Origin: Chryseobacterium daecheongense
Lineage (GTDB): Bacteria > Bacteroidota > Bacteroidia > Flavobacteriales > Weeksellaceae
Direction: 5' to 3'
DNA: 64,000 bases
Assembly: GCF_003729955.1 (NCBI RefSeq)
Contig: NZ_RJTX01000002.1
Coordinates: 496,001 to 560,000, forward strand
Each line of letters opens with the position of its first letter. Position 1 is the first letter of the stretch. Below the pieces are notes generated by a model that saw nothing but the letters and a program-made list of their open reading frames with translations, ran no database searches and was not told where the DNA came from. The position numbers and the translations under genes are program-made. Positions 1 to 8,466 of this stretch are shown piece after piece.

Positions 1-3000
1 GAAACGACACCGGATGGCAATGAAAATATTACCTATACCAATGTAATTGGGCAGAAATATAAGTCAACAACAAAAGCTTTCGGCCAGGGAAAATATGTTT
101 CTGCGGAAATAAAGTATGATCCTATGGGAAGGAAAATATCAGAAAGTGAACCATACTATGAAGGGCAAAGTGCAACCCAATGGAACACAATGTCGTACGA
201 TGATACTTTTTTCCCGGCAAAAGTTACGGCAACATCATTCAAGGGTAAAAAAACAGAAACTTCGGTTACCGGTTTAACAACTGTCATAAAGGAGGTTAAT
301 GGATACTCAAGGACTAGCTCAAAAATTAGTGATGCATTGGGGAATATTACCTCATCTACGGATGCAGGTGGATCTATTCAATTTAATTACAATGCCGCAA
401 GCGAACAGATTAAAGCTACTTATAACGGAAATGTTGTCACAACAAAATTTGACTTATGGGGAAGAAAGTCTGAATTTGATGATCCTTCCAATGGAAAATA
501 CAAATACGAGTATGATGGTTTAGGGAAACTGAAAAAAGTTACCAGTCCGAAGGGTATTAAACAGTATGTGTATAATAGCTTGGGACAGCTTATTACTCAA
601 ACTGAAAACTCATCAGACGGAGTGAGTACCAATAAAACCATCAGTTTTGCATATGATGGTCTTGGAAGAAATATTTCGGTTACCGGAAATGCAAATGGAA
701 AGCCATACAGTTCAACGGTGGAATATGATACTTATGGAAGACTAAAACTAAAGGTAGAAGAAAATAATGGTAAGACATATACTCAAAATAACTTTGTTTA
801 TGATGATAAGTCGAGACTAAAATCATATAAGAGAACCATTTCATCATCTGGAATAAATACATCTGTAGATATTGAGAATACATATCATCCTTGGAATGGG
901 GAGTTCTATCAGGTGAAAAATAAAACCAATAACTCGATATTATGGGAGTTGCAAGGTACAAACGCCAGAGGACAGGAACTTCAGTCGATTTTAGGAGCTT
1001 CAACTATTACCAATGGTTATGATAGTAATGGATTTTTAAACAGTATTAATCATTCGTCTACAGCAAAACCAAATATTCTTCAAATAACTTATTCATTTGA
1101 TGCTATAAAAAATGAACTTAGCAGTAGGACAACAGGTGGAGATTTTAATATCCTGGAAAACTTTGCGTATGATAATAATAATCGTTTGATAAACTGGACC
1201 AACCCTAGAACAGGTATAAACTCCGGAAATACTTATGATGCTAAAGGTAGAATTACATATAATGATCAGGTTGGACAGATAAAATATGAAAACAGCGGTA
1301 AGGTTTATCAGCCAAGCAGCATTGATCTTAACCAGGCCGGAGTAGGAAATTATGCAAATGATGTAGTACAGCAAGTATACTATAATGAAAATAATGATCC
1401 TATTTATATTGACGGTGTAAAAGGAGATGTGGCTTTCCAGTACGGATTAACCTCTATGAGACAAAGAGTGACTTATGGCGGTAATTTTAATGCCAATCAG
1501 AACGGAAGGTTTACCAAGTTCTATAATGAAGACGGAAGTATGGAGATTACCAGAGATAATGTGACTGGTTTAGAGAAACATATTTTATATATTGGAGGTT
1601 CGCCATATGACAGTAATATTATTTATGTAAAAAATTATAATGAAACTTCGGGATCATATAAATTCTTGCATAAAGATTATTTAGGAAGTATTTTAGCCAT
1701 AAGTGATGAAGCAGGTAATAAATTAGAACAAAGACATTTTGATGCTTGGGGAAATTTTACCCACCTGCAGTTAGCAAATGGAGCAATAGTAACAGATAAG
1801 GCATTGATTAATGGAGCTAATTTATTATTGGATCGTGGTTATACAAGTCATGAGCATTTCTTGGAAGTAGGGATTATTCATATGAACGGAAGATTGTATG
1901 ATCCTCTGTTGAGAAGGTTCCTGAATGCAGATGAAAATATACAAGACCCATATAACACCCAAAATTATAATAAGTATGGGTATGTAATGAATAATCCGCT
2001 TTTATTTAATGATCCGAGTGGAGAGTATATTTTTGGAATCACGGAAGGTTTTGTGGCTGCTATTGTAATTGGAGCGATGGTTGGTACAGCAAGTTATATT
2101 TTGAATACAATCATTACAGGTCAGAAGTTTACATTACTAGGATACTTTAAAGCTGAATTTTTTGGAGCTCTTTCCGGTGCAGTAACGTATGGGATTGGAA
2201 GTGTATTTACCACAACGGCAGGTGCCGCAACACAGTTTGCCGCCAACATCGGAAAAGTGGGTTCTGCATTTCTGCAGGCAACAGCCCATGGGGTTGCGCA
2301 GGGTACTTTATCATTAATGCAGGGAGCCGATTTATCGGCGGCAGGTATGGCAGCCATAACAGGTTTTGTAACCAGTGGGGTAATGAGTGGAATTACTGAG
2401 ATTGCGCCATCTGTCACTAAATCGTTAGGAGCATCCATGGCAATCGGTGGTGTTGTTGGAGGTGTTTCTTCCGAACTAGCAGGAGGGAACTTCTGGCAGG
2501 GAGCTGTTGTGGGAGCTATAGTTTCTGGGTTAAATCACTCGCTGCATAGTTCATTCCAAAAGAAAGAGTTCACTATTAATGGAAAAACCTATGATTATCA
2601 AGGGCTACAGGAATATTATGCTACGGTTATAGGTGAAGCTTCGAATAATATTTCTGAAGCTCAGGGAATTGGAGAAGTAATTTTGAATAGATTGGATCAT
2701 AAGAAAGCGGATTTGACAGGAGGGTTCATTAAAAAAATTGGTGGTGCAGGTCAATATGATGCTATTGGTGGAACAATTTATAATAAGATAATGGATATGA
2801 AATTTTCTGATTTGCTGCATATGAGATCAGATCATATTTATTATTCTAGATATTTGGGAGCTTCTTCAGCATTATCTAATTGGTGGCATTTAAAACCAGG
2901 TATAACAAATGGAGCATATATTTGGAATGCAACATGGCAAAAAAATCAAAGTGATATAGGTTTTAATTGGAGAGCATATAATCGTGGAGCTTATGTAATT

Positions 3001-3063
3001 ACAGCTGAGATAGGACAAACAACTTTCTTTAAATACGCAGATCCTAATAAAAAATGGCCATAA
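1..3063 (+). CDS. RHS-repeat polymorphic toxin, 5'-truncated, SleB-like C-terminal domain
   Basis: The reading frame is open from the first base, so the gene begins outside the window. Many YD-type repeats (YDGLGR, YDTYGR, YDNNNR) lead to the RHS core, which closes with RLYDPLLRRFLNADE and NPLLFNDPSG (about 1880-2025). A glycine/alanine-rich hydrophobic pre-toxin stretch follows (about 2030-2540). The last ~140 residues resemble the cell-wall hydrolase (Hydrolase_2/SleB) family: IGEASNN with the likely catalytic Glu at 2635-2637, then a GIGEVILNRL segment matching the family's AVxxVxLNRV pattern. RHS proteins are large shell-forming toxins whose variable C-terminus is released into rival cells; I infer peptidoglycan as target. 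The stop overlaps the next gene by 10 nt, as expected for toxin and immunity. RHS identity is secure; the toxin fold is motif recognition only. Confidence 0.88.
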   Translation, partial: ETTPDGNENITYTNVIGQKYKSTTKAFGQGKYVSAEIKYDPMGRKISESEPYYEGQSATQWNTMSYDDTFFPAKVTATSFKGKKTETSVTGLTTVIKEVNGYSRTSSKISDALGNITSSTDAGGSIQFNYNAASEQIKATYNGNVVTTKFDLWGRKSEFDDPSNGKYKYEYDGLGKLKKVTSPKGIKQYVYNSLGQLITQTENSSDGVSTNKTISFAYDGLGRNISVTGNANGKPYSSTVEYDTYGRLKLKVEENNGKTYTQNNFVYDDKSRLKSYKRTISSSGINTSVDIENTYHPWNGEFYQVKNKTNNSILWELQGTNARGQELQSILGASTITNGYDSNGFLNSINHSSTAKPNILQITYSFDAIKNELSSRTTGGDFNILENFAYDNNNRLINWTNPRTGINSGNTYDAKGRITYNDQVGQIKYENSGKVYQPSSIDLNQAGVGNYANDVVQQVYYNENNDPIYIDGVKGDVAFQYGLTSMRQRVTYGGNFNANQNGRFTKFYNEDGSMEITRDNVTGLEKHILYIGGSPYDSNIIYVKNYNETSGSYKFLHKDYLGSILAISDEAGNKLEQRHFDAWGNFTHLQLANGAIVTDKALINGANLLLDRGYTSHEHFLEVGIIHMNGRLYDPLLRRFLNADENIQDPYNTQNYNKYGYVMNNPLLFNDPSGEYIFGITEGFVAAIVIGAMVGTASYILNTIITGQKFTLLGYFKAEFFGALSGAVTYGIGSVFTTTAGAATQFAANIGKVGSAFLQATAHGVAQGTLSLMQGADLSAAGMAAITGFVTSGVMSGITEIAPSVTKSLGASMAIGGVVGGVSSELAGGNFWQGAVVGAIVSGLNHSLHSSFQKKEFTINGKTYDYQGLQEYYATVIGEASNNISEAQGIGEVILNRLDHKKADLTGGFIKKIGGAGQYDAIGGTIYNKIMDMKFSDLLHMRSDHIYYSRYLGASSALSNWWHLKPGITNGAYIWNATWQKNQSDIGFNWRAYNRGAYVITAEIGQTTFFKYADPNKKWP

Positions 3064-3671
3064 AAAAAATCATCTTAATAGCTTTTGCCTATTTATTTAT
3101 ATATAGTTGCAAAGTGAAGTCTAACGAATTTAAATTTTACACTAAATTTGACGAGATAGGCAGAAGATCAACATTATTCTTAACTAAAAATGATATAATT
3201 ATTGATAGTATTAAGAATATAGGAAGTTATTATGGTAAAGATAGTATTGTTAAGAGAAATAATAATCACTGGGAATATTTTTATAATGGAAGATGTGGAA
3301 CAGGCTGTTCGGTTGTTTATTATATGAACCTTTCTCCAATTGATGATAAAATCAAAGTGAAGCTCAATATTTTATACAAATACAAAGAAGTTCACTATGG
3401 AAATCAAATGATTAAAGAGTATAGTCCACATTTTTCTTCCAGTAGAAACTATATTACAAAGGTAATTGTAGAAAACGGGATTCAAAAACAGAAAATTGAA
3501 AATGAAATTAAATATGACAAAAAGAATCATATTTATTATAATGAAGTTTTTGAGTTTAATAGATTGAATTATAAGGGTATTAAAATAGATTCTCTTAAAT
3601 ACATATTATTTAAAGAAAATGAATGGAAATTCTATGATTCAGATATAAAAAAAATAAATGATTTAAAATGA
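3054..3671 (+). CDS. Probable immunity lipoprotein for the RHS toxin
   Basis: A 205-residue protein with a short signal peptide (MAIKKIILIAFAYLFIYSC) ending in a lipobox-like cysteine, so probably a membrane-anchored lipoprotein facing the periplasm. I do not recognise a domain; the body is lysine- and tyrosine-rich with one CGTGC motif near residue 84. The start overlaps the RHS stop and a strong terminator follows immediately, so it is co-transcribed with the toxin. Position, size and predicted periplasmic location fit an immunity protein against a peptidoglycan-degrading toxin. That function is inference from context. Confidence 0.7.
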   Translation: MAIKKIILIAFAYLFIYSCKVKSNEFKFYTKFDEIGRRSTLFLTKNDIIIDSIKNIGSYYGKDSIVKRNNNHWEYFYNGRCGTGCSVVYYMNLSPIDDKIKVKLNILYKYKEVHYGNQMIKEYSPHFSSSRNYITKVIVENGIQKQKIENEIKYDKKNHIYYNEVFEFNRLNYKGIKIDSLKYILFKENEWKFYDSDIKKINDLK

Positions 3672-3698
3672 TAGTTCCCGCCAATCGGCGGGAACTAT
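3671..3698 (+). terminator. Rho-independent terminator after the RHS/immunity pair
   Basis: Perfect 12-bp inverted repeat (ATAGTTCCCGCC / GGCGGGAACTAT) with a 4-nt loop AATC, starting at the last base of the immunity stop codon and followed by a short T run. It closes the toxin/immunity transcription unit. Confidence 0.85.
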
Positions 3699-3721
3699 TG
3701 TTTTAGATATTATTGAAACAA

Positions 3722-3987
3722 AAATCTTCTTCAGACAATTGTTGGATATCAAGGATGTAGATGCATATAAAGGGCAAGCAGGAAATGTAATGTTTAATAA
3801 AGTGGTTCTAGAGGCTGCTTTGCAGATCCATTCCGTTGAAGCCAGACATGCTTCACAGGTACAGAGAGAGAGCCAATAAAGGTTGGATAGAACTCGCAAA
3901 CGGGGCTGTAATACTTTTGGAGCAGCAGCTGGCTCTGCAGCTTTTGATGAGATCCTGACTGGTAATGATGCCAGTACAATCCACAAC
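3722..3987 (+). pseudogene. Ferritin-like domain protein fragment, frameshifted
   Basis: Translating across frames gives pieces of the ferritin-like (desiccation-related) family. One is LLDIKDVDAYKGQAGNV, then AALQIHSVEARHASQVQRE with the metal-ligand EARH motif; after a shift comes NKGWIELANG, and another frame gives SAAFDEILTGNDAST before a stop. At least two frameshifts and no 5' end, so it is a remnant. It sits where displaced RHS cassettes usually accumulate, but its own family is not a toxin. Confidence 0.65.
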
Positions 3988-4220
3988 TGAGTAATCTTCG
4001 AGTAAATGTTACTTTAGGTTCAACAAATATAGATAAAGCTTATAGATTTAATTTTAATGTTAACATAAGAAAGACTAATGCAATTAGACCATGATAAAAA
4101 TATTTAGATTACATTTATTACTGACTGTTTTTTATTTAACTGTCAGAGTAAAAAAGAAAACGATTGTACTTCTTTAAAAAATGAAAGTCAGCTATTATAT
4201 GGATAAGTTGTCTCAGGAAA
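3988..4220 (+). pseudogene. Decayed RHS toxin tail plus lipoprotein immunity remnant
   Basis: A frame ending at about 4091 reads NLRVNVTLGSTNIDKAYRF and onward to KTNAIRP and a stop. That TGA overlaps an ATG (4090) opening MIKIFRLHLLLTVFY, which after a one-base shift continues as NCQSKKENDCTSLKNES, a lipoprotein-like start. The stop/start overlap copies the arrangement of the intact toxin/immunity pair upstream. I infer an orphan cassette; neither half is recognisable as a known family. Confidence 0.4.
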
Positions 4221-4276
4221 AACAGAGTATTGTTCTTTTAAAGTCCAAAAATATAAATGTTACAATCCCAAAACAT

Positions 4277-4372
4277 TTCAAGCGTATTTTCAAACAATTT
4301 TATTGATGATTTGGTTCGGTTGAGCCAAATTAAACAAGAATTATTGAATCCATTTTTCTTCAGAAATGTTTA
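4277..4372 (+). repeat. Degenerate repeat, copy 1 (FIDDLxRLSQIKxEL coding remnant)
   Basis: Closely resembles bases 22190-22275 at DNA level (shared stretches such as TTGATGATTTG and GAGCCAAATTAAA). Read in frame it gives NNFIDDLVRLSQIKQELLNP, against NTFIDDLLRLSQIKKELAIP at the other site. Probably the 3' end of a decayed gene or mobile unit; the parent family is unknown to me. Confidence 0.5.
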
Positions 4373-4406
4373 ATAACCTCATTTTTTTATACAATTTTGT
4401 CCTAAT

Positions 4407-4997
4407 CTATTTTTGTTTCCGGATACGGCTCAAAGTTTCTTTTGTAATTCCCAGATACGATGCAATAAGATGCTGCGGAAATCTTTGCAAAAATAAAGGA
4501 TGAGTCTTAAAAAGATTATTGTAACGCTCAACTGCAGGAAGGCTTATCGCATTATTGATGCGGTTTTGCATTGCTATGCCGTGATTCATATCCAATCGTT
4601 TTGTCAGTTCGTTTAGAGCCGGAACTTTTGTCATTTCTTTGATACCTTCTTGTGAAATCATCAATATTTCAGTATCCTCACAAGCTTCAATATTATAAAT
4701 AGTCGCTTTTGAACCCAACAGACTTTCACGGTCTGCAACCCACCAGTTTTCCAGATAAAGATTGATGACATTTTCTTTGCCTAAGTCGTCCACAGAATAT
4801 TGTTTCATTGAACCGTTAATGATAAAACCACAGTATTTGCAGATTTCTCCCTGCTTCAGAAAAAACTGTTTTCTGCCAATTTTTTTATAAACAAATAACT
4901 CTCTTATAAATTCTTTGTCTTCAGAAGTTAATGTTGAAGAGCTGTGTGCTTCGATATAATTGAAAAGAATAAAAAAACTGTCTTGATTGATATTCAT
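4407..4997 (-). CDS. Crp/Fnr family transcriptional regulator
   Basis: A 196-residue regulator with an N-terminal cyclic-nucleotide-binding-like beta-roll (about 20-125) and a compact C-terminal winged helix ending LIASYLGITKETLSRIRKQK, typical of the small Bacteroidota Crp-like family. These usually lack a bound cAMP and often control stress genes. The open frame extends 33 codons upstream, but that extension is hydrophobic and unlike the family, so I chose the ATG at 4997 (MNINQDSFF). It is divergent from the YceI gene at 5202; the shared spacer carries the operator-like element at 5127-5147, making YceI and the nitroreductase at 6219 likely targets. Confidence 0.88.
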   Translation of the reverse strand: MNINQDSFFILFNYIEAHSSSTLTSEDKEFIRELFVYKKIGRKQFFLKQGEICKYCGFIINGSMKQYSVDDLGKENVINLYLENWWVADRESLLGSKATIYNIEACEDTEILMISQEGIKEMTKVPALNELTKRLDMNHGIAMQNRINNAISLPAVERYNNLFKTHPLFLQRFPQHLIASYLGITKETLSRIRKQK

Positions 4998-5126
4998 GTG
5001 AGATGCTAAGCTAATTTCTTGATTTACGAATTTAATGAAAATAATTTGGGCACTAAAAATGATTGTTAAAATTGTTAAACCAAATATCAAAATCAAATGT
5101 TGAATTATTTCGCCACAATATATTTA

Positions 5127-5171
5127 TTATCAAATATCAACAGTTTCCGGTCGACGGACCCAATAAATTTG
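5127..5171 (+). promoter_or_regulatory. Operator-like element plus -7 box for the YceI gene
   Basis: The 21-base element TTATCAAATATCAACAGTTTC starts at 5127 and the Bacteroidota -7 box TAAATTTG at 5164, 37 nt later. The same element with three changes and the same 37-nt offset occurs before the nitroreductase (6146/6183). Similarity and spacing are seen directly; binding by the neighbouring Crp-type regulator is inference. Confidence 0.65.
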
Positions 5172-5201
5172 CAGTATAAATAACATTTAAAATATTATAC
5201 A

Positions 5202-5714
5202 ATGGCAACAAAATGGAACCTGGACCCGACACACAGTGAATTAACTTTCAAAGTAAGACATATGATGATCTCTAATGTCAAAGGAAATTTCACAAATTTT
5301 GATGTACAGCTCGAAGCGGAAGATGATACTTTTGCAAAAGTAAAAACATTGGCAACCATCCAGGCAGATTCTATCTCTACGTACAATACAGATAGAGACA
5401 ATCACCTGAAATCTGCTGACTTTTTTAACGTGGGAGTTTATCCTACAATCACTTTCGAAGCCTCTGCGCTGAGTGACGATGTGACGGGAAATCTTACCAT
5501 CAATGGAATTACGAAACCAGTTATTCTTGATGTAGATTTCAATGGAATCAAAACAGACCCTTACGGAAATACCAGAGCAGGGTTTTCGTTCGAAGGAAAA
5601 ATCAACAGAAAAGATTTCGGACTTACTTGGCATGCCGCACTAGAAGGTGGAGGAGTAATGGTAAGCGATGAAGTGAAATTGGCTGGTGAATTACAGTTTG
5701 TAAAACAGCAATAA
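5202..5714 (+). CDS. YceI family protein
   Basis: A 170-residue YceI/lipocalin-like barrel protein. It opens with the family signature WNLDPTHSELTFKVRHMMISNVKG, has the DxxFNVxxYPTITFEA segment mid-protein, and ends with GLTWHAALEGGGVMVSDEVKL. YceI proteins bind isoprenoid lipids and are induced by stress. No signal peptide is visible, so this form appears cytoplasmic. Monocistronic: its own promoter (5127-5171) and its own terminator (5738-5765). Confidence 0.93.
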   Translation: MATKWNLDPTHSELTFKVRHMMISNVKGNFTNFDVQLEAEDDTFAKVKTLATIQADSISTYNTDRDNHLKSADFFNVGVYPTITFEASALSDDVTGNLTINGITKPVILDVDFNGIKTDPYGNTRAGFSFEGKINRKDFGLTWHAALEGGGVMVSDEVKLAGELQFVKQQ

Positions 5715-5737
5715 GAAAGATGATTTGCGAACAACAA

Positions 5738-5765
5738 AAAAGCCTTTGAGATTTCAAAGGCTTTT
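5738..5765 (+). terminator. Terminator after the YceI gene
   Basis: Perfect 12-bp stem AAAAGCCTTTGA / TCAAAGGCTTTT with loop GATT, starting about 25 nt after the stop. Confidence 0.85.
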
Positions 5766-5869
5766 GTTCTCTGTATAAGTGACATCAGATGGGACTACGG
5801 TGAGGGAATTCGAAATTTTCTGGGAACTTTTCTGTTCAGAAATGTAGAAAACCGATATTTTGCAACAGG

Positions 5870-6135
5870 ATATGCTTCAGTCATTGCTAAAAAAATGTTG
5901 ATTTTATCAGTGAGAATATCCTAAAACACTATCTAATTTATTCTCCCTTGTTTCGGAACACGCCCCGCTGAATATCACTCATGACAAGATTATGATGAAC
6001 GCAAGGAAACAGATTAGTTATTCCAATTTATCCATTAAGGAAATTGGCTACGAACTGGTTATGACAACATCCAGACTTTCAGTAGGTTTTTTAAAAGTAA
6101 GAAAGGCGTTTTTCCGATTTAATTGGTATTTCTAA
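5870..6135 (+). pseudogene. AraC-type regulator fragment, frameshifted
   Basis: Pieces in shifting frames give DFISENILKHYLIYSPL, then LNITHDKIMMNARKQISYSN and SIKEIGYEL, then after a shift near 6057 GYDNIQTFSRFFKSKKGV. This is the classic double helix-turn-helix of AraC/XylS proteins from this phylum. The 5' sensory part is not recognisable and at least two frameshifts separate the pieces. It lies directly upstream of the nitroreductase and may once have regulated it. Confidence 0.75.
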
Positions 6136-6145
6136 GTTTTCATTG

Positions 6146-6190
6146 TTATCAAATGTCAACAATTTCTGAAGAAGGCTAAGCATAATTTTG
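6146..6190 (+). promoter_or_regulatory. Operator-like element plus -7 box for the nitroreductase
   Basis: TTATCAAATGTCAACAATTTC at 6146 followed 37 nt later by TAATTTTG at 6183. This matches the YceI promoter at 5127/5164 in 18 of 21 bases with identical spacing. Confidence 0.65.
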
Positions 6191-6218
6191 CGTTATAAAC
6201 AATATAAAAAACATCACA

Positions 6219-6815
6219 ATGCGAAAATCTCTTTCTAAAGAAGTCTTTAATCAGCTTTTTACGGAGGCAAGGTCTCATCATCATTGGACGAAGAAACCGG
6301 TAAGGGACGAAGATTTGAAATCCCTTTACGAAATCATAAAATACGGACCAACCAGCGGTAATCTCCAGCCCGCCCGAATTGTATTTGTAAGAAGCGAGGA
6401 AGGTAAAAGAAAATTATATCCGGCTCTGGAAGGTATGGGAAGTAATTTAGGGCAGGTGCAATCGGCACCTGTAACAGCAATCATCGCACAGGACCCACTG
6501 TTTTGGAAAGAAGCTCCACGACTTTTTCCCCGTATGGATGTTAAAGGAATGTTTGAAAATGATGTAGCTTTTGCAGAGTCTATCGCATACAGAAGTAGTT
6601 CTTTAACGGGTGCTTATCTGATGATTGCAGCTCGTGGAATGGGACTTGATGTTTGTCCGATGTCGGGCTTTCACAATGATATTATTGATGAAACGTTTTT
6701 TAAAGAGAATTCTTGGAAAACAAACTTTATCTGCACGATTGGATATGGTGATGATTCAAGATTGTATTCACGTGACCCAAGACTGACATTCGATAAAGCT
6801 TGTCGTTTCGAGTAA
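6219..6815 (+). CDS. Nitroreductase family protein, RutE/malonic semialdehyde reductase-like
   Basis: A 198-residue FMN-dependent nitroreductase-fold protein. Motifs of the RutE/HadB branch are HHHWTKKPV near residue 20, the FMN-binding YGPTSGNLQPARIVFV about 45-62, the AYRSSSLTGAYLMIAARGMG helix about 126-146 and CPMSGFHND around 150. Family members reduce malonic semialdehyde or nitro compounds and quinones with NAD(P)H; the true substrate cannot be told here. It is a single-gene unit whose promoter matches that of the YceI gene, and a strong hairpin follows at 6934. Confidence 0.87.
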   Translation: MRKSLSKEVFNQLFTEARSHHHWTKKPVRDEDLKSLYEIIKYGPTSGNLQPARIVFVRSEEGKRKLYPALEGMGSNLGQVQSAPVTAIIAQDPLFWKEAPRLFPRMDVKGMFENDVAFAESIAYRSSSLTGAYLMIAARGMGLDVCPMSGFHNDIIDETFFKENSWKTNFICTIGYGDDSRLYSRDPRLTFDKACRFE

Positions 6816-6933
6816 TATTTAAAACTTTAGATTTTCAAGGATATTCTGAATTTATTGAAAATAAAATTATTCGGAACGAATAATTAAGAACAAAATATCA
6901 AAAAAATTATGTGTATTGAGTCGCTAAAAAAAT

Positions 6934-6969
6934 AAAATGGCGCCAACTGTCTTCAGTTGGCGCCATTTT
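6934..6969 (+). terminator. Strong hairpin, also left end of a dispersed repeat
   Basis: Perfect 16-bp stem AAAATGGCGCCAACTG / CAGTTGGCGCCATTTT with loop TCTT, ending in T's: a terminator for the nitroreductase. A weaker relative (TGGCGCCA...TTGGCGCC) occurs at 22140-22170, and the bases after both hairpins are alignable (TTTGT-ACCCA ... GTATC ... CACAAATT/GCCAAATT), so both may be copies of one small repeat. Confidence 0.75.
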
Positions 6970-7792
6970 TCATTTGTACCCATAACCGAAGAGGTATCGA
7001 AACATTTGGTGGGAGACTTGGAAAGAATTTCACAAATTTTAGTAAAATTATAATCCTGTCTTGTGAGCTCTACAGGACTCTACTCAAATCATTTATTAGA
7101 AGAAATTCCGACCAAGGAAGAAATTGTCTTTTCACCGAATTTTAAATAACTGATAATCCACTACTGTTGCTTACTTTAGTATTAATAATACTGATTTAAA
7201 GATGAGCGTCATCGACAAATAACATCTAATCTGTTTAAGTTAAAATACAATGACCTAATAATTTAATATTTAAAAATTCTGATGCACTTTTTTAAACTCT
7301 GAGTAATTTTTAAGTATTCAAGTGGGGGGTAAAATTCCCTGATGGGTGATTATATGCTAATATTATGGCAGATGCATTGGATAATAGGGCTACTTGCATA
7401 TTTTTGTTTTCAACCACTTCTCCACCTTTTTTTGCAAAACCTAGCCAGGCTTAGTTAAATATTTTTTTCAAAAGAAAAACTGGAAAAAGAAAGCAGATAT
7501 GAAGTGTTACAAAGAATAAAAATTGAAAGGAAACGGAATATTGGAGGGTACCTTTAGGGAGGATACCGTTTATGCCGTAATCTTTTGGTGGTGCAAGCGT
7601 TGGCTAGCAACAATACCTTAGCTGCCTTTTCACCGGTTCAATATTGAAAGGTTCATTATAATACTGAATATTGTTCATAAATTTGTACAGGATAAACATG
7701 TATAAGAATTTTTTGAACCTTTGATTGTCACATTAATGCGGTAATGGTTAGAAGAAAAAAGCGTATATGGTTAATTATATTTATATTTGAGA
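6970..7792. other. Long intergenic stretch with no convincing gene
   Basis: About 820 bases without a supportable gene. The first ~80 bases read VSKHLVGDLERISQILVKL, weakly like the remnants at 4277 and 22190. A frame ending at 7147 reads HLLEEIPTKEEIVFSPNFK but has no start or recognised family. Near the right end are a TTCAATATTGAA palindrome (7637-7648) and a -7-like TAAATTTG (7678-7685), a plausible promoter for the regulator at 7793. I see nothing else. Confidence 0.5.
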
Positions 7793-8401
7793 ATGAATAT
7801 TTATGAAATATTAGATCCGGAATTCAAGAAGGAAATTGCCGAGAGTCGAGATTTAAAATTATTCCCTGCGGGTACCGTCATTTTAGATATTGGTTCCTAT
7901 GTAAACTACATTCCCCTTGTCATGTCAGGGAGTGTTAAAGTGGTACGTACTGAGGAAGACGGAAGAGAGATTCTCTTATATTATCTCACTCCTGGCGAAA
8001 GCTGTATCTCATCCATACTTTCAGGGTTAACACAGGATACCTCTAAAGTTAGGGCTGTGGTAGAGGAAGATGCGGAAATTCTGATGCTTTCTCTGGCTAA
8101 AGCCAAGGAATGGCTTACAAAATATCCGGAATGGTCTACTTTTGTCTTTGAACTTTACCACAAAAGATTTGAAGATCTTGTTACGATGGTCAATTCGATT
8201 GCTTTCCAAAAAGTAGACGTAAGGATTCTCTATTTATTAAATCAAAAATCCCAGTTATACAAGTCCAAAGAACTTAATGTAACTCATCAGCAACTGGCTG
8301 ATGAACTCGGAATTACGCGTGAAGCGGTGAGCCGTGTTCTCAAACAGATTGAGACCGAAGGCAAAATACAACTTTCGCGAAATAAAATTACACTATTGTA
8401 A
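7793..8401 (+). CDS. Crp/Fnr family transcriptional regulator
   Basis: A 202-residue Crp/Fnr regulator. The N-terminal cyclic-nucleotide-binding-like barrel has FPAGTVILDIGSYVNYIPLV about 22-42 and EDGREILLYYLTPGE about 58-72; the C-terminal winged helix reads NVTHQQLADELGITREAVSR about 163-182. No N-terminal Fnr-type cysteine cluster is seen, though CISSIL near residue 74 contains one cysteine. I chose ATG 7793 over the TTG two codons earlier. It heads a cluster with rhodanese, OsmC and an RND efflux operon, and two palindromes of Crp type lie at equal distance before those promoters, so it is the likely local activator. Confidence 0.9.
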   Translation: MNIYEILDPEFKKEIAESRDLKLFPAGTVILDIGSYVNYIPLVMSGSVKVVRTEEDGREILLYYLTPGESCISSILSGLTQDTSKVRAVVEEDAEILMLSLAKAKEWLTKYPEWSTFVFELYHKRFEDLVTMVNSIAFQKVDVRILYLLNQKSQLYKSKELNVTHQQLADELGITREAVSRVLKQIETEGKIQLSRNKITLL

Positions 8402-8441
8402 CTTACATCACTGACTGGCTTTTTTTCTTAGCATAGATTTG
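8398..8441 (+). promoter_or_regulatory. Crp-like site and -7 box before the rhodanese gene
   Basis: Half-palindrome GTAA-CTTACA-TCAC (8398-8411), overlapping the regulator's own stop codon, lies with its centre 29.5 nt before the -7 box TAGATTTG (8434). The site before tolC (9287-9300) matches it on the opposite strand (GTGATGTAAGTTAC against GTGATGAAGGTCAC) and has exactly the same spacing. Confidence 0.65.
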
Positions 8442-8466
8442 CATTGTTAATTAAAAAATAATAAAA

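Noticed and set aside
4998..5096. N-terminal extension of the Crp-type regulator to 5096
   Set aside because: The extra 33 residues are hydrophobic and isoleucine-rich, unlike the family; the ATG at 4997 gives a normal length.
6957..7145. A 62-codon frame after the nitroreductase hairpin
   Set aside because: It starts inside the terminator hairpin and has no recognisable domain; the alternative frame looks like a decayed repeat.
7500..7640. Possible riboswitch or small RNA in the more GC-rich patch GGTACC...ATACC before the Crp gene
   Set aside because: No convincing conserved core, long helices or terminator could be drawn by eye.
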